Shown here: positions 58,314-64,000 of the stretch, piece by piece | How the letters are laid out: the number at the start of each line of letters is the position of its first letter | Numbering within the stretch: the first letter of the stretch is position 1 | Notes under the pieces: model-generated | Told to the model about the DNA's origin: nothing | The model's database searches: none | The model's input: only the letters and a program-made list of their open reading frames with translations | Program-made: the position numbers and the translations under genes | Assembly (NCBI GenBank): GCA_026390695.1 | Contig: JAPLFL010000128.1 | Span: 172,456-236,455 of the forward strand | Source: Candidatus Kapaibacterium sp. | GTDB lineage: Bacteria; Bacteroidota; Ignavibacteria; Kapaibacteriales; UBA2268 | Reading direction: 5' to 3' | Length of the DNA stretch: 64,000 nt

Positions 58314-58367
58314 ATAATCGGGGGAGGAATTACCTCCCCTTAATTTATTCACTAATCTTTATGAATT

Positions 58368-60758
58368 ATGAAAAGCTCAATATTTAAAATATCGACATTA
58401 TTTTTAATCTGTATTTATTGTTCTTTGTCTTCTGATTTTGAAATTAAACCACTCGGGATGGATTTCAATGGACTCATTTCTTCCGGAAATAATATTATTG
58501 CTTACTCCAATAATGGAAATTATTTAAAAACAACTGATAAGGGATTATCTTGGAATCAATTCTCTTTAAACATTAATGGCAATATATTATTGATGCGTAA
58601 TCAACGAGATACGATTTGGGGAATAACTGATAATGGTTTAATTTTCCGATCACAGGATAGTGGACAATCTTGGTTAAAATTCCCTTATCTTTTGGATAGT
58701 GGAGATAAAATTATTTATTTTGCACTTAATGATAAATACCTTTATATTAGAACAATAAATAAAATTCTTGCTTTTAATAAAGATATTGATTTAAAATTCA
58801 CTTATTCCGATACTCTAATCAATAAAACATTCAATCTATCAGGTCACCAATACTTTAGTTTTATGGATTATATCGATAATCAATTGCTTATAGCAACAAC
58901 ATCTCAAAGATATGAAATGGACGGCTCAATATTAGTATTATCAGATTCTTTAAAAAAAGTAAAAATTATTGATTTAAAAAATTATATTGACACTAGCAAA
59001 TTTGGAAGAGCTGCAAATGAATTTAGAGGATATTTTAAATATAGAGGAAAAAATATTTTTATGATAGCATGGCATCCCTTTACCTGCGATTCAAATCTTA
59101 CAAATTGGCAATATTTATTGAAAGATTCTTTACATTCCAAATCCGATTTTGGGTGGTTAGTTCAAAATTCAATGGAAATAAAAAATGATAAGATATATAT
59201 CGGATATTATAAGGAAAATTTTGCAATTGCATGGCAAGATTTTTGGACTTCAAACATTGGAATTTTGAAGTATGATGATTCAATTGATTCATTAAAGGCT
59301 TTCAAATCAATATTTAATAATAATTATTATACAGGTGGTTCAAATGGTTTTGACAATTTAACTTATGGATTAAATTACGGTAAATTGAATTTCATTGGTG
59401 ATTCGTTAATAATATGGTATGGAAAAAACAAAGAGCTATTGCAATCAAGAGATTATGGAAAAACTTGGGAATTAGTAACAACTTACTCTAACAGTCCTGC
59501 AAAAATAATATTAAATGACACAGTTTTTTATTGCCTTGAGCCATATTCCTTTGCAGTTTATAATACAAATAATGGTGGTTCTACATTTAAACCTTCAACA
59601 TTGACCGATACTATCAATTCATTATGTAAATTTTTAGATCCAGTTCTGTTTTATATGGGTAGTAATGGAAAAGGATTCGTTACCGGAGCCAAAAAAACTG
59701 ACAACAATAAAAATAACTTTGCAGTCACTTTGGATTCTGGTAAGTCATTCGTATTTAGTTCAAAGTCGAATTTTTGGCAGACTGCTACGACTCCAAATTT
59801 TTCCGATATTAGCAGATTTGGTGATAAACTAATTTTTTCCCAAAATTACAAAGATTCCAGCAGAGTTTATTTAATGGACTTCAAAAATTTCAATATAAGC
59901 TTGATTAAAACCGATACATCAATTTTTACACATCATATTTCTGCAAAAAATCTTGAACATTTTTATATGTTTGATTATATGTCTTCCAAAAAATATGGCG
60001 ATTTGCATGTTTTTGAAGTTAATGAAACCAATGACAGCGGACAGTCATTCAAACAAATTTGCGCAATAGATAGAAAACTACAAATTCTACAAGTCTATGA
60101 ATACAATCAAGATTCAATTTTCATAGTTTCAATCAATCCGAATAGAATTTTTCTATATGAGCGAGTAACAAATCGCTTTGACACAGTTTATAAGGAAGAT
60201 TCCAAAACATTAACATTCCTCCAAATCATGGGAATGAGAAATAAATTCTATATCATGGGGAGTGACGTATTCCTTGAAAATAACGACAGAAGTGATTTAA
60301 CAAAATGGCAGACTGCGATATGGGATTATGGTAAACCAAACTTCTTTGCATTAAATTTCTGTGGTGAAACAGCAGTTGCTTTTCTTAAAGATAGTTTACG
60401 AACCAATAATTATTATAAATTAACACTTAAACCGAAGAAAAAAGAAGTTAACGATTCAAAGATAGAAGTTTATTCAGGAAAATTTCTTGCCAAACCACCA
60501 TATCCGATTCCATCAAGTAACCAAATAAAAGTCAAGTTATATTGGGGAGATTTATTTGACATAACAAATACTGATATAAATATTTATGATATAACTGGCG
60601 TAAACATACAAAACAAATCAAATATTACATTAAATAATATTCAGACATACTCAGCGGATTTACAATGGGATTGCAGTTCTGTCAAGGAAGGTACATATTT
60701 TATAGTTATAAATTATTTAGGGAGATTGGAACCGATACAAGTTATGGTTGTAAAATAA
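58368..60758 (+). CDS. T9SS-exported protein with Asp-box repeats, cassette copy 2
   Basis: 796 residues. Signal peptide FKISTLFLICIYCSLSS, then SDFEIKPLGMDFNGLISSG as in copy 1. Asp-box-like motifs recur (DKGLSW, DSGQSW, DYGKTW, NGGSTF, DSGKSF, DSGQSF), pointing to a beta-propeller. The C-terminal T9SS type A domain is nearly that of copy 1 (INIYDITG, LQWDCSSV, GTYFIVINYLG). Similarity is highest at the N-terminus, around SSRVYLMDFKNFNI, and at the sorting domain. Probably displayed or released together with the Cys-rich partner. Confidence 0.88.
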   Translation: MKSSIFKISTLFLICIYCSLSSDFEIKPLGMDFNGLISSGNNIIAYSNNGNYLKTTDKGLSWNQFSLNINGNILLMRNQRDTIWGITDNGLIFRSQDSGQSWLKFPYLLDSGDKIIYFALNDKYLYIRTINKILAFNKDIDLKFTYSDTLINKTFNLSGHQYFSFMDYIDNQLLIATTSQRYEMDGSILVLSDSLKKVKIIDLKNYIDTSKFGRAANEFRGYFKYRGKNIFMIAWHPFTCDSNLTNWQYLLKDSLHSKSDFGWLVQNSMEIKNDKIYIGYYKENFAIAWQDFWTSNIGILKYDDSIDSLKAFKSIFNNNYYTGGSNGFDNLTYGLNYGKLNFIGDSLIIWYGKNKELLQSRDYGKTWELVTTYSNSPAKIILNDTVFYCLEPYSFAVYNTNNGGSTFKPSTLTDTINSLCKFLDPVLFYMGSNGKGFVTGAKKTDNNKNNFAVTLDSGKSFVFSSKSNFWQTATTPNFSDISRFGDKLIFSQNYKDSSRVYLMDFKNFNISLIKTDTSIFTHHISAKNLEHFYMFDYMSSKKYGDLHVFEVNETNDSGQSFKQICAIDRKLQILQVYEYNQDSIFIVSINPNRIFLYERVTNRFDTVYKEDSKTLTFLQIMGMRNKFYIMGSDVFLENNDRSDLTKWQTAIWDYGKPNFFALNFCGETAVAFLKDSLRTNNYYKLTLKPKKKEVNDSKIEVYSGKFLAKPPYPIPSSNQIKVKLYWGDLFDITNTDINIYDITGVNIQNKSNITLNNIQTYSADLQWDCSSVKEGTYFIVINYLGRLEPIQVMVVK

Positions 60759-60843
60759 TTTTTCCCTTTGTTCCCAAGCTCCTGAGAGTGTGTGAAAACT
60801 ATGAAATTCCAATGGAATGTCATTCTTCCGAACATCATCAATT

Positions 60844-60974
60844 AAGGCTGTCTCAAAAGCCTCATTTCTGTCATTCCTGCGAATGCAGGAATCCCCTAAA
60901 GTGGCACTGGAAGGAGATTCCTGCATTCGCAGGAATGACATTTTTGTTAAATATGTGGCTTTTGAGACGGCCTC
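60844..60974. mobile_element. MITE-like palindrome, GGCTGTCTCAAAAGCC ends
   Basis: Ends AAGGCTGTCTCAAAAGCC and GGCTTTTGAGACGGCCTC enclose one clean core (TGTCATTCCTGCGAATGCAG ... TTCGCAGGAATGACA). It is a simpler relative of the element at 56582-56754. Confidence 0.8.
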
Positions 60975-61033
60975 AATAATATTTTCATACTAATTTGTGA
61001 TTTCTATAATCATGACAGTTCCCGCGCATGCGG

Positions 61034-61147
61034 GAATATACTGGAACAATTATTTGGGATTGCTCCAACAATCCTAATGGAATATATTTTATTGTTGTAA
61101 GGCATGGAGCTGCACTAAGGGCTGTAAAAGCTATGATAGGAAGATAA
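61034..61147 (+). pseudogene. Orphan T9SS C-terminal sorting-domain fragment
   Basis: A frame ending at TAA 61145-61147 reads GTIIWDCSNNPNGIYFIVVR and then HGAALRAVKAMIGR. This is the last part of a T9SS type A domain (W-D-x-S ... G-x-Y-F-x-x-x). No start and no body of a gene precede it; the sequence just before is a MITE-type GCATGCGGGAATA piece. It is the tail of a cargo gene whose rest has been lost. Confidence 0.7.
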
Positions 61148-61260
61148 CTGTAATCAAACTGCATTTAAATAATTTATTAATGAATATTTATATTTTAAAA
61201 ACTCTATGAATCTAATTTCACTTTTTTTCCTTATATTTATGTTATTTAATTTGGAAAATT

Positions 61261-62535
61261 GTGTTTGGTATAATAAATAAAATAAAATCTTTCTTTGAAA
61301 ATGAGCCGCATTCGGCTCGTTCCACCGGTCTTGAGATATTTAAATACATAGGCCCAGGCTTGATGGTGACCGTTGGTTTCATCGATCCCGGGAACTGGGC
61401 ATCGAACGTTGCTGCTGGTGCCGGTTTTAGTTATAATCTGCTTTGGATGGTTACTCTTTCAACCATCATGTTGATTTTCTTGCAGCACAATGCCGCTCAC
61501 CTTGGTATTACAACCGGACTTTGCTTATCAGAGGCTTCAACTCTGCATTTAAAGCCAGTCGTTTCTCGATTTGTACTTTCAAGTGCTGTGCTTGCAGGTG
61601 TGGCAACAGCTCTTGCCGAAATCATGGGAGGTGCAATCGCACTGCTAATGATTTTTAATATACCGATAAAGATTGGTGCAGTAATAATTACCTTTTTTGT
61701 AGGATGGATGATCTACTCCAATTCTTACAGAAATATCGAGAAATGGATAATCGGACTTGTGTCTTTGATAGGTTTCTCGTTTGTGATTGAGGTCTGGCTT
61801 GCTGATGTGAATTGGAGCGCTGCTGTTCGTGGCTGGCTTATTCCAGCATTTCCTACGGGTTCATTACCGGTGATAATGAGCGTTCTTGGCGCAGTGGTAA
61901 TGCCGCATAATTTGTTCCTTCACTCTGAGATCATTCAGAGCCGTCAGTGGAACTTAGCAGATGAAAAAATCATCAAACATCAATTAAAATTTGAATTTAC
62001 CGATACATTGGTTTCGATGATTATTGGCTGGGCTATTAATAGCGCCATGATTTTGGTTGCTGCTGCCATTTTCTTTAAAAACAAGGTAGTCGTCACGGAA
62101 TTGCAGCAAGCTCAAGAGCTTCTTAAACCTCTTTTAGGAAATGCTGCGTCTATTATATTCGCAATAGCTTTGCTTGCTGCGGGTGTTGCTTCATCTGTAA
62201 CAGCAGGTATGGCAGGCGGAACTATTTTTGCCGGAATATTTTCAGAACCGTACGATATTAAGGACAGACATAGTAAAACAGGTGTTGGTATCACATTAGT
62301 GGTAGCTCTTTTGATTATTTTTTTAATAACCGATTCATTTTCTGCATTAATTTATTCTCAAATGATACTTAGCATTCAGTTGCCTATTACTATATTCCTT
62401 CAGATTTATCTGACTTCTTCAAAAAAAGTGATGGGAACTCATGCCAATCATGGTTTTGAGAAGTATGCTCTCTGGACAATCGGTATTATTGTTACAATGC
62501 TGAATATAGCATTATTAATACAATATATAATTTGA
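61261..62535 (+). CDS. NRAMP-family divalent metal transporter
   Basis: 424 residues with about eleven membrane helices. Helix 1 carries the metal-site motif GFIDPGNWASN, and helix 6 carries VVMPHNLFLHSEIIQSR, the two half-helices that bind Mn2+/Fe2+ in NRAMP (MntH) proteins. It imports divalent metal with protons across the inner membrane. The best start is GTG at 61261; no good ATG lies nearby. Its stop overlaps a possible TTG start of the RNase H frame. Whether it prefers Mn or Fe cannot be told from sequence alone. Confidence 0.93.
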   Translation: MFGIINKIKSFFENEPHSARSTGLEIFKYIGPGLMVTVGFIDPGNWASNVAAGAGFSYNLLWMVTLSTIMLIFLQHNAAHLGITTGLCLSEASTLHLKPVVSRFVLSSAVLAGVATALAEIMGGAIALLMIFNIPIKIGAVIITFFVGWMIYSNSYRNIEKWIIGLVSLIGFSFVIEVWLADVNWSAAVRGWLIPAFPTGSLPVIMSVLGAVVMPHNLFLHSEIIQSRQWNLADEKIIKHQLKFEFTDTLVSMIIGWAINSAMILVAAAIFFKNKVVVTELQQAQELLKPLLGNAASIIFAIALLAAGVASSVTAGMAGGTIFAGIFSEPYDIKDRHSKTGVGITLVVALLIIFLITDSFSALIYSQMILSIQLPITIFLQIYLTSSKKVMGTHANHGFEKYALWTIGIIVTMLNIALLIQYII

Positions 62536-62585
62536 GTTTAAAGTTTTACAATCAAAATGTTATAAAGTTGAAAAAAGGAAAAAAT

Positions 62586-63077
62586 TTGGAACAAACCGAC
62601 GAGAAACAATTAATAATCTATACTGATGGTGCATGTTTTCGCAATCCCGGGCCAGGGGCTTGGGCCGCAATTTTGATTTATGGTGACAGTAGAAAGGAAA
62701 TTTCGCAGGGGTTCAGGCGTACAACGAATAACCGCATGGAAATAATGGCAATCCTTGAAGCTCTGAAAACGATAAAGTGGCGTACTGGATTGAAAGTAAA
62801 ATTATATAGCGATTCTGAATATTGCATTAATACATTGACAAAAGGCTGGCTTTGGTCATGGAAGAAGAATAATTGGAAACGAAAAGCCGGTGAAGTTAAA
62901 AATATTGATTTATGGGACGAAATGGCAAATCTGATTCTTGGCAGAAATATTGATTTTATTCATGTTTACGGACATGTAGGAATTGAAGAAAACGAAAATT
63001 GCGATAAGCTGGCAAAAGCCGCGGCAAGTGCTTCCGATCTTGATATTGATGTCAAATACGAGAGAAGCGCCAGATGA
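62586..63077 (+). CDS. rnhA: Ribonuclease HI
   Basis: 163 residues from TTG at 62586, preceded by AAAGGA at a good distance; a TTG at 62532 overlapping the NRAMP stop would add 18 residues that match nothing in the family. The catalytic residues are present: Asp in IYTDGACFRNPGPGAWA, Glu in RMEIMAILEAL, Asp in LYSDSEYCI, and Asp in ENENCDKLAKAAA, with His in VYGHVGIEEN. It removes RNA from RNA-DNA hybrids in the cytoplasm. Confidence 0.94.
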   Translation: MEQTDEKQLIIYTDGACFRNPGPGAWAAILIYGDSRKEISQGFRRTTNNRMEIMAILEALKTIKWRTGLKVKLYSDSEYCINTLTKGWLWSWKKNNWKRKAGEVKNIDLWDEMANLILGRNIDFIHVYGHVGIEENENCDKLAKAAASASDLDIDVKYERSAR

Positions 63078-63131
63078 GTTGAAAGTTTATAACGTTTATT
63101 ATATAATATCAAATAAATATTTACAACAAAA

Positions 63132-63183
63132 CAGACGAGGACGTCTGTTTTACTGCAAAGTAGGTTATACGTCCTCGTCTGAC
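63132..63183. repeat. CAGACGAG hairpin element, copy 3
   Basis: CAGACGAGGACGTCTGTT opposed to ACGTCCTCGTCTG. The flanks (TATTTACAAC left, AATTATTAGACTT right) also match the element at 28233. Confidence 0.75.
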
Positions 63184-63401
63184 AAAATTGTAATTAATTA
63201 TTAGACTTAATATAAGTTCGTAAAGTTCATAAAGTGGAACTCAAAATTCCCCCAACCGTCGGAATGAGTTTCTGATTAGCTCTTGACCTTCCCAAACACG
63301 AGAGACTTTGTCAAAACTAACAATATCCTTGGATTGTCATCTGGAGGCAATTATAAACGCTACGCTTTTAAAGTGGTGAAAATGACAAGATAATTTAAAC
63401 G

Positions 63402-63475
63402 CCCTAACCCCCTTTGAAAAATGAGGGATAAGAACCTCAGTCTTTGTCCCCCATTTTTAATGGGGGTTAGGGGGG
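63402..63475. repeat. C/G-rich inverted repeat
   Basis: CCCTAACCCCCTTTGAAAAA on the left is opposed to ATTTTTAATGGGGGTTAGGG on the right. Same family as 40384 and 41342. Confidence 0.65.
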
Positions 63476-63579
63476 TTGTCCAAAGATGTCATACGGAACG
63501 AAGCGAAGGCTCTCTCTTACAGTCACTTTCGGAAATATCCTTCACTTCGTACAGGATGACATAACCAAATTTCTCAATT

Positions 63580-63671
63580 TTCACACAGTCTCGAATGAGG
63601 GAATCCCCTAAAGTGAGTCTGGAATGGGATTCCTGCATCCGCATCAAGGACAATAATTCCTAATTCATTAA
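63580..63671. mobile_element. MITE remnant at the RHS junction
   Basis: TTTCACACAGTCTCGAATG is followed by GGAATCCCCTAAAGTG and GGGATTCCTGCATCCGCA, a decayed half of the element family, ending in AATTCATTAAGGAAATGGTAT. That end string also occurs, inverted, at about 27955, so it may belong to the element or mark its insertion site. Confidence 0.6.
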
Positions 63672-64000
63672 GGAAATGGTATTAAACAGGAATTCACTTA
63701 CGATGATTTAGATAGATTAACAACAATCACCTATGGTGTAACTACCCAAGCTGTTAATTACCATGATAATGGAAATATTCTTTCTAAAGGCGGTATTGGA
63801 ACCTATTCTTATAATATCGCTAACAAGACACATGCAGTAAGTGGGATTGATGATGGAAGCAATACTTCGCAAATTTCTCAAGAAACACAAAACATCCAAT
63901 ACACTTCTTTTGACAAAATTTCGTCAATATCCGAAGGTATGAATAGTGCAGAATTTATATATGGAACCGATAATGAAAGAAGATTGATGACAACGACCAG
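63672..64000 (+). pseudogene. RHS/YD-repeat protein fragment, 5' end lost, runs off the window
   Basis: From 63672 to the window edge one frame stays open: FTYDDLDRLTTITYG, NYHDNGNILSKGGIGTYSYN, KTHAVSGIDDG. These are YD repeats with the RHS family pattern (YDxxDRLxxxxY, YDxNGNIxxK). A TAA sits directly before it and there is no start codon with a ribosome site, so the 5' part is missing at the MITE remnant. RHS proteins form shells around C-terminal toxins; the toxin end, if any, is beyond the window. Confidence 0.72.

Overview
The window reads as chromosomal DNA of a low-GC Gram-negative bacterium of the Bacteroidota / Chlorobiota / Ignavibacteria-Kapabacteria side of the tree. The signs are type IX secretion (T9SS) C-terminal sorting domains on large secreted proteins, two promoters of the Bacteroidota form TTTG-N19-TAATTTTG, many outer-membrane beta-barrel, lipoprotein and Ig/FN3/PKD-domain proteins, a ferredoxin-dependent 2-oxoacid oxidoreductase operon and a monomeric NADP isocitrate dehydrogenase. 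The exact lineage is inferred. I recognised no rRNA, tRNA or CRISPR array.

Layout. 1-2.4 kb: the end of an operon of poorly known proteins. 3.4-5.6 kb: icd. 5.7-25.2 kb: an accessory, defence-rich region. It holds a RecQ helicase fused to a ComF-like phosphoribosyltransferase with a DprA-like partner (related to ShosTA-type systems), an RloC-like anticodon nuclease, a run of four genes DUF4062/ACT-like - ThsB-like TIR - SLATT membrane protein - second TIR, and several unknown or Cys-rich proteins. A secreted two-gene cassette at 15.6-18.7 kb has a second copy at 57.7-60.8 kb. 25.3-27.4 kb: a metzincin protease with no signal peptide. 29-29.9 kb: rpsF-rplI without rpsR. 30.3-35 kb: cell-envelope genes (SH3/beta-barrel protein, C39-like cysteine protease lipoprotein, subtilase lipoprotein). 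35.3-40.2 kb: a broken PAS sensor gene, a REP-associated (RAYT) transposase inside two arrays of palindromes, and a REC-histidine kinase hybrid. 41.5-53.1 kb: a large TPR/DUF3857/transglutaminase protein, a beta-barrel protein, a membrane acyltransferase and a 1,700-residue T9SS cargo protein. 53.8-56.6 kb: a four-gene ferredoxin oxidoreductase operon. 61.3-63.1 kb: an NRAMP transporter and RNase HI. The window ends in a 5'-truncated RHS fragment.

Repeats are unusually rich: several MITE-like palindromes sharing one core inside different terminal inverted repeats, hairpin elements of the CAGACGAG type, a family of about 150 bp next to one cassette copy, two nine-unit arrays with a 21-bp period, and the RAYT-linked hairpin arrays. 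They account for most gene-free stretches.

How the genes work together: the housekeeping part supplies NADPH and reduced ferredoxin chemistry (icd, 2-oxoacid oxidoreductase) and translation (S6, L9). The accessory part looks like a place where anti-phage modules collect. The strongest candidate for a little-described system is 21817-25177, where two TIR enzymes, a two-helix SLATT membrane protein and a DUF4062 protein with ACT-like segments lie head to tail with very small gaps. That suggests a sense, nucleotide-signal and membrane-effector chain. The RecQ-PRTase/DprA pair is a second strong candidate.
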